64,000 nucleotides of DNA from CAXBNB01 sp965267535 (GCA_965267535.1 OZ254082.1:3224001-3288000); one strand, 5' to 3'; shown: positions 42,080 through 51,608, counted from the stretch's first letter. Notes: generated from the sequence alone by a model not told the origin. Translations and numbers: made by a program.

Positions 42080-43978
42080 TCACTCTGCTTCTAACACCCC
42101 TACCGAAAGGTAGGAAGGGTCGCTTCCCGAGCGGTTTACCCGGTGCTTGGCTTTCACAAAGTCTTCCTCGTCTGCCATAAATATATTGTCGACATAGCGT
42201 TGCGGATTGATATCCACCAATGGAAACCATGTGCTATGGATCTGCACCATAATCTTATGCCCTTTTTTGAAAGTATGAAGCACATCCTGCAGGGGCACAT
42301 TTACCGTTTCCAGCTCACCGGACTCAAAAGGCTCAGGCTTTTCATAGCTATTGCGAAACCGCCCACGTAGCACTTCGCTTCTAACCAACTGCTGGTATCC
42401 TCCCATCTCTACTTCCGGCTGATGGGGAAAGGGAGGATGATCTTCCGGGTATACGTCGATGAGTTTCACTATCCAATCGGCATCTCCCTGATCTGTAATT
42501 ACCTTGAGAGTAGCTGTAACAGGACCTGCCAGCGTAATGTCTTCTTCCAAGGGGGCTGTTTCGTAATAGATAACATCATCTCGCCCCATCAAAAAACGCT
42601 GATCATCAACCATGTACCTTTTGGGCATGCCGATATGCTCTTCTTCCGTGAAAGGTACGGGGTTGTGCGGATCACTGATGAATATATCCATACCGTGCTC
42701 GTTGGACTTGGGGGGAGCAAAGGAAAGCTGCTGTTTCTTATTGAAATACAACTTTCTGATGCGGGTGTTTTCGGGTGGCCAGGTTTCAAATTTCTTCCAT
42801 TCATTAGTACCTGTCTGAAACATAGTTGCTTCTGCCAGCTCTGCCTCGCCCTCTCCCTTCAGGTGGTGGGTAAAAAAGGGATAGATAATCTCATTGGCAT
42901 AAAAATCGGATGTCTTAGCACCAAAATGAATATCTCCCATATACTCGCCAGTGGTTCGTTTCCAACCGCCATGCCCCCATGGTCCCATCACCAGTGCATT
43001 GAATATGCGAGGATTCTTTTGTTCTACTGTCTGATAAATCTGCAAAGGCCCGTACAAATCTTCTGCATCAAACCACCCTCCTATGGTTAGCACGGCGCAG
43101 TTTACATTTTTCAGGTGTGGGAGTATATTCCTATCCTGCCAAAACTGATCATAGTTTGGGTGTGCCAGCATTTCATTCCAAAACCGAAGACTATCTCCCA
43201 GATACATCTCATTGGCCTTTTTCACGGGGGTTATTTCTTTGAAAAAAGTATACCCATCGTTTGTACCGTGCACAAAGCGGTCAGCAGCCTCTTTGGCTGG
43301 GCCCGAACGTGGCTGATCGAAGCTGCTTAAAAAATTGAATGCATGTGGGTAGAAAAACGCTCCGTGGTGATGAAAATCATCGAAAAACCAATCGGCTATG
43401 GGTGCCTGAGGTGATACTGCCACGAGGGCGGGGTGAGAATCGATCATGCCTGCGGCGGTATAAAACCCTGGATATGAAATACCCCACTGCCCTACCTTAC
43501 CATTGTGGTTTCCGAGGTTTTCCAGCAACCACTCAATGGTATCGAAGGTATCTGTGCTTTCGTTTATTCGTTCGCCCCGGGCATTGGTCTGCTCATGGGG
43601 AGTCATATTTACAAATTCACCCTCCGACATGTACTTGCCTCGCACATCCTGATATACATAGATGTAAAAATCGCGGGTTAGTCGCATAGTAGGACCCAAT
43701 GTTTTCTTGTATTCATTTTCACCGTAGGGCTTCACTCCATAGGGCGTCCTGTTCATCAGTATCGGGTACTTTTTGTCTTTCCCCTTGGGCGTGTATATGG
43801 AAGTAAACAATCGCGTGCCGTCACGCATGGGTATATAAACTTCCTTTTTTTCGTAATTCTGGGTGATAAAAAGCTCATCTTCTTCGGTAGAAAACGGCAC
43901 ATACGTTTCTTTTTCTGAACTACAGGCCAGCAAAAGCACACTAAAAATAACCGAAAGATAATAATTGACTTTTCTCAT
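42080..43978 (-). CDS. CocE/NonD family S15-type hydrolase, lipoprotein
   Basis: A 632-residue lipoprotein (signal with lipobox LLLACSS). The N-terminal alpha/beta hydrolase domain reads VYIPMRDGTRLFTSIYTPKGKDKKYPILMNRTPYG. The nucleophile Ser lies in GQWGISYPGFY (GxSxxG), with the later LTIGGWFDAEDLYG segment containing the catalytic Asp, and GPWGHGGW the His region. The C-terminal third is the jelly-roll X-Pro dipeptidyl-peptidase domain. Members are acyl esterases, glutaryl-7-ACA acylases or X-Pro peptidases, and which of these applies is not clear. It is last of an operon with crcB and a small membrane protein. Confidence 0.93.
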   Translation of the reverse strand: MRKVNYYLSVIFSVLLLACSSEKETYVPFSTEEDELFITQNYEKKEVYIPMRDGTRLFTSIYTPKGKDKKYPILMNRTPYGVKPYGENEYKKTLGPTMRLTRDFYIYVYQDVRGKYMSEGEFVNMTPHEQTNARGERINESTDTFDTIEWLLENLGNHNGKVGQWGISYPGFYTAAGMIDSHPALVAVSPQAPIADWFFDDFHHHGAFFYPHAFNFLSSFDQPRSGPAKEAADRFVHGTNDGYTFFKEITPVKKANEMYLGDSLRFWNEMLAHPNYDQFWQDRNILPHLKNVNCAVLTIGGWFDAEDLYGPLQIYQTVEQKNPRIFNALVMGPWGHGGWKRTTGEYMGDIHFGAKTSDFYANEIIYPFFTHHLKGEGEAELAEATMFQTGTNEWKKFETWPPENTRIRKLYFNKKQQLSFAPPKSNEHGMDIFISDPHNPVPFTEEEHIGMPKRYMVDDQRFLMGRDDVIYYETAPLEEDITLAGPVTATLKVITDQGDADWIVKLIDVYPEDHPPFPHQPEVEMGGYQQLVRSEVLRGRFRNSYEKPEPFESGELETVNVPLQDVLHTFKKGHKIMVQIHSTWFPLVDINPQRYVDNIFMADEEDFVKAKHRVNRSGSDPSYLSVGVLEAE

Positions 43979-43989
43979 AATGTTGTTGA

Positions 43990-44361
43990 TTAAATAATGG
44001 CCTTACCGAGCCAGATTCCACCAAAGGTAGCTAAAATACCCACGAACAGACTCAGCCCTATATACAAGGCTGCCTGACCGGCATTATCAGCTGCGAGCAT
44101 ATTGGTATTTTCCAAAGCAAAGGCAGAAAAAGTGGTAAAACCTCCACAAAAACCACTGGTGAGGAATACCAGCCATTCACGTTGCATTCTTCCAGACTGC
44201 TGTATACAAATGCCTATAAGAAAGCATCCTATAATGTTGGCAGTAAAAGTACCCGCTACACCTACACCCGGTAGCACCCGCAAAAAAAACTGCTGTACGA
44301 GGTATCTCCCTGAGCTACCCAGAAAACCACCTAGTCCTACAAGTACTGCCATTCGTATCAT
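43990..44361 (-). CDS. crcB: Fluoride efflux channel CrcB/FluC
   Basis: A 123-residue protein with four membrane helices that works as a dual-topology dimer exporting fluoride. The signature is GGFLGSSGRYLVQQ at the start and TSGFCGGFTTFSAFALEN in the middle. It begins within the stop of the preceding small membrane protein (4-base overlap) and ends 11 bases before the CocE-type gene. No fluoride riboswitch was recognised upstream of this operon. Confidence 0.95.
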   Translation of the reverse strand: MIRMAVLVGLGGFLGSSGRYLVQQFFLRVLPGVGVAGTFTANIIGCFLIGICIQQSGRMQREWLVFLTSGFCGGFTTFSAFALENTNMLAADNAGQAALYIGLSLFVGILATFGGIWLGKAII

Positions 44362-44801
44362 GACTGACGGAGTTTTTTAAACTTACTGCTCATGTATTTC
44401 AGCGCCTTGTCATAGTCGGTATGTTCCTGTTTACTAATGCTCATCTTTTGTCCCGACTTGGTTTTCCAGATCAATTCTTCATAAACACCCCCGTATGTCT
44501 TCACCTTATCTACTTTCCAATACTCCAGCTCCTTACCGGTAAAAGAAAACTGCTTAAAACGAAAGGGGTACCGTATCCGAAATTTTTCCTTCGCTATCTC
44601 CATGTGTTTTATTCCCAACAGGGTTTTTAGGGTAACGACCAGTGCTATTGGGCCGGTGGCTACTATCAGTATCATGGTGACGATAGATGGGCTATCGGTG
44701 TTGATATAGGTCACCAGCGAATATCCAAAAACACCATAAGCTATGGCTAAAAAAACTCCTATGGAAAACAGTGTACTTATTTTGGGCTTAGACTTTACCA
44801 T
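44358..44801 (-). CDS. Small membrane protein, function unknown
   Basis: A 147-residue protein with two N-terminal hydrophobic segments (STLFSIGVFLAIAYGVFGYSLV and IVTMILIVATGPIALVVTLKTLL) and a soluble C-terminal part of about 85 residues rich in beta-strand-like sequence (FRIRYPFRFKQFSFTGKELEYWKVDKVKTYGGVYEELIWKTKSGQKMSIS). That layout resembles bacterial PH-like (YdbT/bPH) membrane proteins, but the similarity is only structural guesswork. It overlaps crcB by 4 bases and is the first gene of the operon. Confidence 0.65.
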   Translation of the reverse strand: MVKSKPKISTLFSIGVFLAIAYGVFGYSLVTYINTDSPSIVTMILIVATGPIALVVTLKTLLGIKHMEIAKEKFRIRYPFRFKQFSFTGKELEYWKVDKVKTYGGVYEELIWKTKSGQKMSISKQEHTDYDKALKYMSSKFKKLRQS

Positions 44802-44809
44802 AACGCTGG

Positions 44810-44817
44810 CAAATTTA
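44810..44817 (-). promoter_or_regulatory. Candidate -7 box TAAATTTG (minus) for the crcB operon
   Basis: An exact TAnnTTTG match on the minus strand ending 9 bases before the ATG at 44801. The nearest TTG is too far upstream (28 bases) for an ideal -33 box. Confidence 0.35.
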
Positions 44818-45023
44818 TCATTTCAGATACTAATATGACTTTAGACAAGGGGAAATATTACACACCACACTACTTTAGCTTTGTGAGGCACTTACCTGGA
44901 TGCAAGCTTTTGAATAGTAGCTGTCTGCTTTACAAAAGTCTGTACCTGGCATCTCTGACATCCTGATACACTGCAGCACTGTTACTAATCAAACTTTAGG
45001 AACGCTCTCGATACGTTTTTAAG

Positions 45024-46952
45024 CTATTTTTCAGCCCGCATCCAACTTTGCCTTATCTTTAACTGACGAGGTGTGGGATTTTCACGCATCTCCAACACAA
45101 ACTGCTCCATGACTGCTTCCGGCACTATCGGAGCACCCAGTTCTACCAACTCTGCCGCTCCACCCGACTCAGGCACACGCATAACCGTATAGCGCAATGT
45201 ATCGAGTTCCTTCAGCCGTGTTTTTTCTTCCATGAAAAAATCTGCCATTCCCTGCAAGTCAGGAATATCTTTCCCATTGATTTTCACCAATTCATCACCG
45301 GTCTGAAACCCCAATGCCTTTCCTGCTTCTTCTAGTTTATCTGCATCTACAATTTTGATGCGCTGAGTTACGGTATCTATGGTCAGTGCTTCCAGTGTAA
45401 ACCCTAAAGAGTATTCTTCTGTCTCTTTTTCGGGATAGTAGTCTATCCCCACCTTGTCAAACACCTGCGCATAGGGCAATACTGCTCCCTCCACTATATA
45501 CTGCTGAATAAAGTCGCTAATTTCCGGATAGGTTAATTCTTCGATCACCGCAAACAGCTCCTCGTCTTTAAACGGCGTAGACTTTCCGTATTTTTCCGAC
45601 AAATCCTGCACCAAATCCTGCACACCATAGGCGCCATCTGATAAGTCTCTCAACTCTATATCCAGGCACATCCCAATCAAGGCACCTTTCTCATACACAT
45701 TGTTGTACTGATCTTTATGCAGTTTTAAAGTATACTTACTCAGATCGGTAAACGACAAGGTATCGTTGTACTTGGATGCGGCATTCAATATCTTCTCCCG
45801 CAACGCCTGCAGGTAGTCTTCCTGTGAAATAATGCCGTATTTTACCTGCACATTATCCGAAAAATACTCGGTAATGCCCTCGTAAAGCCACAAATGCCGC
45901 GACATCTTGGGTTGGTTAAAGTCAAAATATTCTATTTCTTCCGAGTGAATATTGAGAGGGGTCACGATGTGAAAAAACTCGTGAGCGGCTACATCTTTCA
46001 ACACTTGTGTAAGGTACTGAGCCGGCACCTCTGGAAAATAATAATAAGACGAATAGGAATGCTCCAATGCGCCGTTTACAGGTTGCATTTTTTCATAGTC
46101 TTCAAAATAATAAATGAAGGCATATTTTTCTACGGGCAAAGTACCACCCAGATATGCTTTCTGGGCCATGAGTATCTGCTCTACCTGATCGGCTATATAT
46201 GCAGAAGAAATCATGCCTTTGGGTGCATAGGCCGAGATCAGCACTTCGGTTCCTCCCACATGGATAATAGTGGTGTCGGGCACATTATACATCATAGGCG
46301 AGTCTATGAGACGATGGTAGTCTTCTATGTGGTAAGTATCTACCATGCTATCATCAGCCGGGGTAAGGTTGTCTGCCAGCGGCAGACTTACATCGCTGAG
46401 CGGTACAGTGCTGCTAAGCATCAATCCTGTAGAACCATAAAAATCGGACGGCCTTATCACATTTACCTCAAAAGGTACCTTGTGCATGTTTTCAAAATAA
46501 CCGAAAAAACCGGGAGTGTTGATTACAAAATTTTCACCCGCATCGATATTAGTACCGGCCATGGGATAAATCATGTTGTCGTCTGCGGGTGCATCGTAGG
46601 TATCGTCTACCCAATAGCTGATTTGAGCCAGTTTTTTAGCTTTGGCTATCTTCCAGCTGTTATCATCCAGGCGCTCCACCTTCAGTTGCCTACCTTTACT
46701 ATCTCTGGCTTCAAAGCCCGAAACATATCTGCCATAATCCGCCACTCTGTACGTACCGGGCACTATTTTAGGGATGTAAAACACAATCTCCTTTTGATCG
46801 AGTGGTGGTGTTTTCAGCATCACCTGTACTTTGTCGTCTTTTACATTTGTAATATCCAACGTGTACACAATCCTGTCTTGCGAGGACTGCCTGGCTATGG
46901 CTGCTGATGCGTACAATACCGCCACAGCACACCAAATAAATAATCTATGCAT
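45024..46952 (-). CDS. M61 family metallopeptidase with C-terminal PDZ domain, secreted
   Basis: A 642-residue exported protein (signal MHRLFIWCAVAVLYASAAIAR). The N-terminal beta domain is followed by the gluzincin-type catalytic domain: HEFFH at 324-328 and the third zinc ligand in WLYEGITEYF. The last 120 residues hold a PDZ domain (ALGFQTGDELVKINGKDIPDLQGMADFF). M61 (glycyl aminopeptidase) enzymes favour N-terminal Gly or Ala, and their bacterial relatives act in the periplasm, perhaps in peptidoglycan-derived or envelope peptide turnover. It is a single gene. No promoter was recognised in the 160-base gap. Confidence 0.93.
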   Translation of the reverse strand: MHRLFIWCAVAVLYASAAIARQSSQDRIVYTLDITNVKDDKVQVMLKTPPLDQKEIVFYIPKIVPGTYRVADYGRYVSGFEARDSKGRQLKVERLDDNSWKIAKAKKLAQISYWVDDTYDAPADDNMIYPMAGTNIDAGENFVINTPGFFGYFENMHKVPFEVNVIRPSDFYGSTGLMLSSTVPLSDVSLPLADNLTPADDSMVDTYHIEDYHRLIDSPMMYNVPDTTIIHVGGTEVLISAYAPKGMISSAYIADQVEQILMAQKAYLGGTLPVEKYAFIYYFEDYEKMQPVNGALEHSYSSYYYFPEVPAQYLTQVLKDVAAHEFFHIVTPLNIHSEEIEYFDFNQPKMSRHLWLYEGITEYFSDNVQVKYGIISQEDYLQALREKILNAASKYNDTLSFTDLSKYTLKLHKDQYNNVYEKGALIGMCLDIELRDLSDGAYGVQDLVQDLSEKYGKSTPFKDEELFAVIEELTYPEISDFIQQYIVEGAVLPYAQVFDKVGIDYYPEKETEEYSLGFTLEALTIDTVTQRIKIVDADKLEEAGKALGFQTGDELVKINGKDIPDLQGMADFFMEEKTRLKELDTLRYTVMRVPESGGAAELVELGAPIVPEAVMEQFVLEMRENPTPRQLKIRQSWMRAEK

Positions 46953-47113
46953 TCTTAATCATTGGTTTGAGCCGGCAATAATAACGCTAAATAACGAGGA
47001 TAGAACTTATTTTTACACGAAGGGCAAATTTAACGAAGCGCATATTTGAGTCGGATATAAAACCTAACCCCGGTTTGCATATTTTCTCACAGCCAATAAC
47101 AAGCTACAACAAA

Positions 47114-47701
47114 TCACAAAAAGTCGCGGGAATATTCTTTCATGTGATGAATCAATTGGGGAAAGAATGCATCGAACTCAGCCTGAAAAGCGTCGTACTC
47201 TTCTTCGAGCGAACGAATAGCCCGATCCATACCCGACCGAAAAGTCGCCCTTCGCGACATGCCCTTCAAGGCCATGTCTATACCTTCCAGGTATCGGTAA
47301 TTAAACAACCAATCGGTTTTGCTCATGTGAAAAAGCGTTTTCTGTGCACGATCCGGAAAGTCCGCAGCATAACGCGACAGCATATCGTATTGACGTGTGG
47401 TATATGCTTTGAGAGGCTCTTCTGAAAACTGTCGCCAGTTACTGGCCAGAAAATGGTCGTAGTAAATGTCTACAATCACAGCACTGTAATGCCTGTATGT
47501 ATCCCAGAGCCGAGTTTTGCTATTTTTCACCAGTTCGTGGCTATCGGTATAGCGGTCTATTTCACGATGCAGGACTATTCCTTTTTGAATTTCACTGTCA
47601 AACTCATCGATCATACTGCCTTTTACAAAGTCGGCTATAAAATTGCCAACCGCTATTTTTTCATTATCGTCGGAAAGATAGAGGTGAGCCAAAAAATTCA
47701 T
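47114..47701 (-). CDS. acpH: Acyl carrier protein phosphodiesterase (AcpH family)
   Basis: A 195-residue HD-type hydrolase that removes the 4'-phosphopantetheine arm from ACP. Motifs are MNFLAHLYLSDDNEKIAVGNFIADFVKG at the N-terminus, HREIDRYTDSHELV (HD-like metal site) and YYDHFLASNW. Length and start (ATG at 47701) are typical. It stands alone, divergent from the TerB-like gene. The AcpH assignment is by family resemblance; some members may act on other substrates. Confidence 0.92.
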   Translation of the reverse strand: MNFLAHLYLSDDNEKIAVGNFIADFVKGSMIDEFDSEIQKGIVLHREIDRYTDSHELVKNSKTRLWDTYRHYSAVIVDIYYDHFLASNWRQFSEEPLKAYTTRQYDMLSRYAADFPDRAQKTLFHMSKTDWLFNYRYLEGIDMALKGMSRRATFRSGMDRAIRSLEEEYDAFQAEFDAFFPQLIHHMKEYSRDFL

Positions 47702-47851
47702 ATTATCGGATTTGGGTGTTGTTTAGCCTGCTTTGTCAGTAGCAACGAAAATACCGTTTGAGGGTTTGCAGATGAAAATACCCGCCTTATATTACAGGGT
47801 AATTTAATCTTTATCGATCACCCAACGGATACAGATAGGATGTATTTTCTA

Positions 47852-47859
47852 TATATTTG
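47852..47859 (+). promoter_or_regulatory. -7 box TATATTTG for the TerB-like gene
   Basis: An exact TAnnTTTG match 26 bases before the ATG at 47886. A good TTTG -33 box is not present. Confidence 0.4.
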
Positions 47860-47885
47860 TTGGAACAACCACAAAATACCGACAC

Positions 47886-48287
47886 ATGTCAACTATACAT
47901 ACCCAACTTAATATACTCGTACAACTCGCTAAAGTAGATGGTGTAGTAGTGCAGGAGGAAATTGACCTGATTCATGAAATAGGCAAAGCACACGGACTAA
48001 CAGAAGAAGAAATAACTGCCTGCTTTGACAACAATGCCCCCATCGGCGACCTTTCCGGGTTATCAGATGATGAAAAATTTGAATATGTATACTCCATCGT
48101 CCAACTTATGAAGATTGATGGCAGATTGTATGACGAAGAAATCAAATTTTGCGGCAGAGTAGCCGGCAAGTTGGGATATGATGAAGAAGTCCTCTTTGAG
48201 CTCATGCTCAAAATATACAGCGACAATCACCTCAGTGCCGATAAAAACGAAATCAAAAAGCGCGTGCAGGAGCATTTGATACGCTAA
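47886..48287 (+). CDS. TerB-family protein
   Basis: A 133-residue all-helical acidic protein. It has the TerB/TerB-like pattern of two related halves: LNILVQLAKVDGVVVQEEIDLIHEIGKAHGL and VYSIVQLMKIDGRLYDEEIKFCGRVAGKLGY, each with a D-G-x-V/L-x-x-E-E helix-loop. In tellurite resistance operons TerB is associated with the membrane, but isolated copies in Bacteroidota have no proven link to tellurite, and no other ter gene is nearby. Its stop abuts the stop of the convergent comEC without a gap. Confidence 0.85.
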   Translation: MSTIHTQLNILVQLAKVDGVVVQEEIDLIHEIGKAHGLTEEEITACFDNNAPIGDLSGLSDDEKFEYVYSIVQLMKIDGRLYDEEIKFCGRVAGKLGYDEEVLFELMLKIYSDNHLSADKNEIKKRVQEHLIR

Positions 48288-50387
48288 TCAGAGGCGTATT
48301 GTTAGTGCACCCTCGTCTCTAAGCACACGACAGTTTATACCGCTCATTTGAGCCACTTTTTTTACCTGCCTACAGGTTTGATAATCGTTGGAGCTATCTA
48401 CTATGATGGTTTTACAACGAATGCCCTCCTGCAATATATCACTGCTGATTCGGGCATTGTTGCTCACCACCAGATAGTCTGCATCTACAGGAGCCTTAAA
48501 CTCCAGTGAGTCTATCGGCTCACTGATAAACAAAAAACGGATACCTTTCCACATATAATACCGTATGCCGGCATACCTGCTCTGCTGCAGCTCCCCTCCT
48601 ACACTCCCCCTTACCGGTGGCAGGTGATTGTTGAGCCGGTTTGGTCCGGCCTGAAAGTGAATCAACTCTTCGTTTTGTATCGGCTTTACCGGCACCAAAG
48701 TGGCTCTTAGTCCTTCGATATGATCAAACACAGCTTCTCCTCCTATTTCATAAAACACAAGCCGGCGCTGCTCATGCTGATGCCACACAGATACACTTCC
48801 GGTAATCGCTACTACCATGGCCAACACAGCCAACCCATAGGCAAAACGGATTTTTCGATAATAAAACAAAGCGCACCACATCACGATCATAAGGTATATC
48901 AGCAATGTTTGCTCTGCTGACAAATACAGCCAATCGATCAGGCTCCACTGAAACTTCTCAATTCTGCCTACAAACCAATTCAATAGCCATATCACATAAT
49001 GCAACCCTTCGCCTACCCAATCGGAAAGGAATGTTTCGCCCAACGCCAGCAAACCCAAGCCCATCCCCATAATCAACCCTGCTGCGGGTATTACCACCAG
49101 ATTAGAAATAAGAAAATACACCGGAAACTGATGAAAATAATAGAGGCTCAGCGGAAATGTAGCCAGTTGTGCTGCTATAGAAATACACGTAATGGACCAT
49201 ATCCTATCGGCTATGCCGTAGCGAAACTCCAGCACCCGATACAAATGTGGGTATACATACACAATACCCAGTACAGCTATATACGACAGTTGAAAACCTA
49301 CTGAAAACAAAAAGTTGGGATTGAAAAACAGCAGTATAAATGCCGATATAGCCAGTGAATTGTAGATAGTGGGCCGTGAATCCGACAATCTGCCCAACAG
49401 CACTACAGTATACATGGTAACGGCACGCAATATGGAAGGAGAAAGCCCGGTAACAAACGCAAACGCCCATAATAACACCAGAGAAACCAACACCCCCATG
49501 TACCTGCCATAAGCCGTAGAAGCCACCGGACGAAGCAAAAAATTGATCACCCAGATAATAATACCAACATGCAAACCCGATACCGCCAGCACATGCATAG
49601 CTCCGGACGCTGCATAAATCCTCTTGGTATCCGGATCGAGACCATCGCGAATACCCAGGATCAACGCATTGGCAATGGCTCGTTCGGTTTCACCTCTTAC
49701 CTTGCTGTCTATGACCTTGCCAAAACCATACCTGACCCGAAGGGCCTCTGCCATTACTACCCAGCCATGTCCCCGTGAAAGCAGTTCTATTTCTTCAGCA
49801 TCTACAAACTGCTGAAAATACACATTCTTGCCAGCCATATATTTACTGTAGTCAAACTCATGTGGATTTTTGGGAGAAGGCAGCCTGAACGGCTTTTTGC
49901 GTAATGCGATTCGGTCTCCGTATAACAGTGGCGGTGCTGTCAGCCCCTCTTTTCTTATGTAAAGAAAAACTTTACCCACGCGTGGCACTACACCGGAATC
50001 GGCTTGTACCGCCTTGACCTCCACTTCGTAAATGTAATATTTCGTTTTATCGGTATACCCGGAAACTACCTCTGCCATGTACCCTGACATCTCCTCCTGA
50101 TGGTACAACAGGTGACCGGAATCGTTGGTAGCATCGTACTGTTGATAGCGCACCACTCCGGCCAACAGCACAATCAACAAGGCCAGATTGCCTGCCCATT
50201 CGGGCTTGTTGCGTGCTCTGCCCCATTTACTCCATGCCGCCAACACCACCAACACACCCAGCGCACCCAGCGCATGCCATCCGTAAGTGTGAAAAAGGCT
50301 ACCCCACGAAAAATATACACCAATCAGAATACCACCGACCAGCACTAACAACAACCTGACAAAAGGAAAGGGATTCCAGACAAACAT
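48288..50387 (-). CDS. comEC: ComEC/Rec2-family DNA uptake channel protein
   Basis: A 699-residue membrane protein. The N-terminal DUF4131/OB-type region is followed by the Competence domain with FAVSGLHVGII (conserved Ser-Gly-Leu-His) and about ten helices. No metallo-beta-lactamase domain is evident; the last 140 residues only vaguely recall it (no HxHxDH motif). This shorter form is common in Bacteroidota. ComEC forms the channel that brings single-stranded DNA into the cytoplasm in natural transformation. No other competence gene is in the window. It converges on the TerB-like gene. Confidence 0.93.
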   Translation of the reverse strand: MFVWNPFPFVRLLLVLVGGILIGVYFSWGSLFHTYGWHALGALGVLVVLAAWSKWGRARNKPEWAGNLALLIVLLAGVVRYQQYDATNDSGHLLYHQEEMSGYMAEVVSGYTDKTKYYIYEVEVKAVQADSGVVPRVGKVFLYIRKEGLTAPPLLYGDRIALRKKPFRLPSPKNPHEFDYSKYMAGKNVYFQQFVDAEEIELLSRGHGWVVMAEALRVRYGFGKVIDSKVRGETERAIANALILGIRDGLDPDTKRIYAASGAMHVLAVSGLHVGIIIWVINFLLRPVASTAYGRYMGVLVSLVLLWAFAFVTGLSPSILRAVTMYTVVLLGRLSDSRPTIYNSLAISAFILLFFNPNFLFSVGFQLSYIAVLGIVYVYPHLYRVLEFRYGIADRIWSITCISIAAQLATFPLSLYYFHQFPVYFLISNLVVIPAAGLIMGMGLGLLALGETFLSDWVGEGLHYVIWLLNWFVGRIEKFQWSLIDWLYLSAEQTLLIYLMIVMWCALFYYRKIRFAYGLAVLAMVVAITGSVSVWHQHEQRRLVFYEIGGEAVFDHIEGLRATLVPVKPIQNEELIHFQAGPNRLNNHLPPVRGSVGGELQQSRYAGIRYYMWKGIRFLFISEPIDSLEFKAPVDADYLVVSNNARISSDILQEGIRCKTIIVDSSNDYQTCRQVKKVAQMSGINCRVLRDEGALTIRL

Positions 50388-50430
50388 GACTTGCGCTTGT
50401 GTTTACAATCAAACCTTGTCCGTAGCTGGC

Positions 50431-50455
50431 AAAAAAAAAGAGGCAAACCTGCCTC
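50431..50455 (-). terminator. Terminator of phoH
   Basis: On the minus strand GAGGC and GCCTC (complement of 50451-50455 and 50440-50444) form a 5-bp stem with a 6-base loop, followed by nine T (complement of 50431-50439). It lies 36 bases past the phoH stop. Confidence 0.75.
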
Positions 50456-50490
50456 CCTAAAAATAATCAATAAAAGTTAGTCACGAAGGA

Positions 50491-51435
50491 CTATTTTTTG
50501 TTTTCGTATTTTTCATAAGCTGTAATGATATGCTTTACCAATTTATGACGAATGACGTCCTTGCCTTCCAATCGGATAAATCCTATGCCATCAACTCCTT
50601 TGAGCACATCCAGCGTTTCTGCCAGCCCAGACCGCTGCTTATTGGGCAGGTCTATTTGAGTCATATCACCGGTGATGATCATTTTGGATTTGGGCCCCAT
50701 ACGAGTCAAAAACATCTTGATCTGCATCGGTGTAGTGTTCTGTGCCTCGTCCAGCAAAATGAAAGCCTCTTTGAGTGTCCGCCCACGCATGTAAGCAAGT
50801 GGCGCTATTTCTATCACTCCTTTTTCCTTGTAGTATTTGAGCTTTTCGGAAGGAATCATATCATCCAAAGCATCGTAAATAGGCCTCAGATAGGGATCTA
50901 TCTTCTCTTTTAAGTCTCCGGGTAAAAAGCCAAGATTTTCACCTGCCTCGACCGCCGGACGGGTTATGATTATCTTTTTTACCTCACGCTGCTTCAGTGC
51001 CTTTACGGCCAGCGCTACAGATATGTACGTTTTACCAGTACCTGCCGGGCCTATTGCAAAAACCAAATCATTTTTCATGGAAGATTCCACCAGTTTTTTC
51101 TGGTTGGGGCTCTTAGGGCATATTTTGAATCCTTTAGTACCATATAGCAATACTTCATCATGTCCCTCCATCACCTCTTCTTTATCCATTTTGATATAAG
51201 AGGCGATGTTCTCCTCGGTTAGTCGCCCATACTTATGGTAATGATTAACCAGCGAGTTTAAAATTTCATTGATTTTGATGATTTCCGGAGTACTACCCTG
51301 AATTCTGATTTCGTTTCCCCTGGATATGATCTTACTTTTGGGAAAAGCCGATGCTATCTCGTTTATATTTTTATTTTCAACACCCAAAAATTCTGTCAAT
51401 GGGATGTTTTCAAGGGTTATAATTTTTTCTACCAA
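50491..51435 (-). CDS. PhoH family ATPase (PhoL-like)
   Basis: A 314-residue cytoplasmic protein. An N-terminal KH-like part (SKIISRGNEIRIQGSTPEIIKI) precedes the P-loop GPAGTGKT at 129-136, Walker B ILLDEAQNT, and the downstream RGRTLKEAF and GDMTQIDLP motifs of the family. PhoH/PhoL proteins are RNA helicase-like ATPases that act in rRNA maturation with YbeY. The start is a TTG at 51435; no ATG lies near in frame and the first residues (VEKIITLEN) match family N-termini. It is a single gene with its own terminator. Confidence 0.94.
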   Translation of the reverse strand: MVEKIITLENIPLTEFLGVENKNINEIASAFPKSKIISRGNEIRIQGSTPEIIKINEILNSLVNHYHKYGRLTEENIASYIKMDKEEVMEGHDEVLLYGTKGFKICPKSPNQKKLVESSMKNDLVFAIGPAGTGKTYISVALAVKALKQREVKKIIITRPAVEAGENLGFLPGDLKEKIDPYLRPIYDALDDMIPSEKLKYYKEKGVIEIAPLAYMRGRTLKEAFILLDEAQNTTPMQIKMFLTRMGPKSKMIITGDMTQIDLPNKQRSGLAETLDVLKGVDGIGFIRLEGKDVIRHKLVKHIITAYEKYENKK

Positions 51436-51484
51436 ATGCGTTTTGATTTACTCCTGTAACTATATTATGTCCTTTAAAAATTTA

Positions 51485-51492
51485 TATTTTTG
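51485..51492 (+). promoter_or_regulatory. -7 box TATTTTTG upstream of the DUF62 leader
   Basis: An exact TAnnTTTG match, followed by GCAACC as in other Bacteroidota promoters. It gives a transcript starting near 51497, about 110 bases before the DUF62 ATG. No clear -33 box. Confidence 0.5.
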
Positions 51493-51495
51493 CAA

Positions 51496-51608
51496 CCATG
51501 GCCGGATCGCCATGGCTACCGATAAAGGCTCAAAATTGAATTAGCCTTTCTTGAACGGCTAAATCGCAACAATCACTCACAAAATAAACAATATTTCCAT
51601 TCGCTTCT
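51496..51608 (+). promoter_or_regulatory. Candidate structured 5' leader with mutually exclusive hairpins, upstream of DUF62 gene
   Basis: A first hairpin pairs CCATGGC (51496-51502) with GCCATGG (51509-51515). Further on, AAAGGCT (51524-51530) can pair with AGCCTTT (51543-51549). Alternatively TTAGCC (51541-51546) can pair with GGCTAA (51557-51562). The two latter pairings share bases 51543-51546 and exclude each other, as in attenuators and riboswitches. No known riboswitch consensus was recognised. There is no terminator T run. Confidence 0.4.

Noticed and set aside
44358..44817. Fluoride riboswitch upstream of the crcB operon
   Set aside because: No pseudoknot-type GGG/CCC pattern was seen before the first gene; crcB is second in the operon with only a plain -7 box upstream.
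44880..45010. Possible fifth copy of the dispersed intergenic repeat
   Set aside because: Only a short stretch (TGGCATCTC) is shared with the copy at 35427, too little to support.
51496..51608. Known SAM-I or SAM-II riboswitch in front of the DUF62 gene
   Set aside because: The sequence does not fit the consensus patterns I know; only the competing hairpins can be stated.
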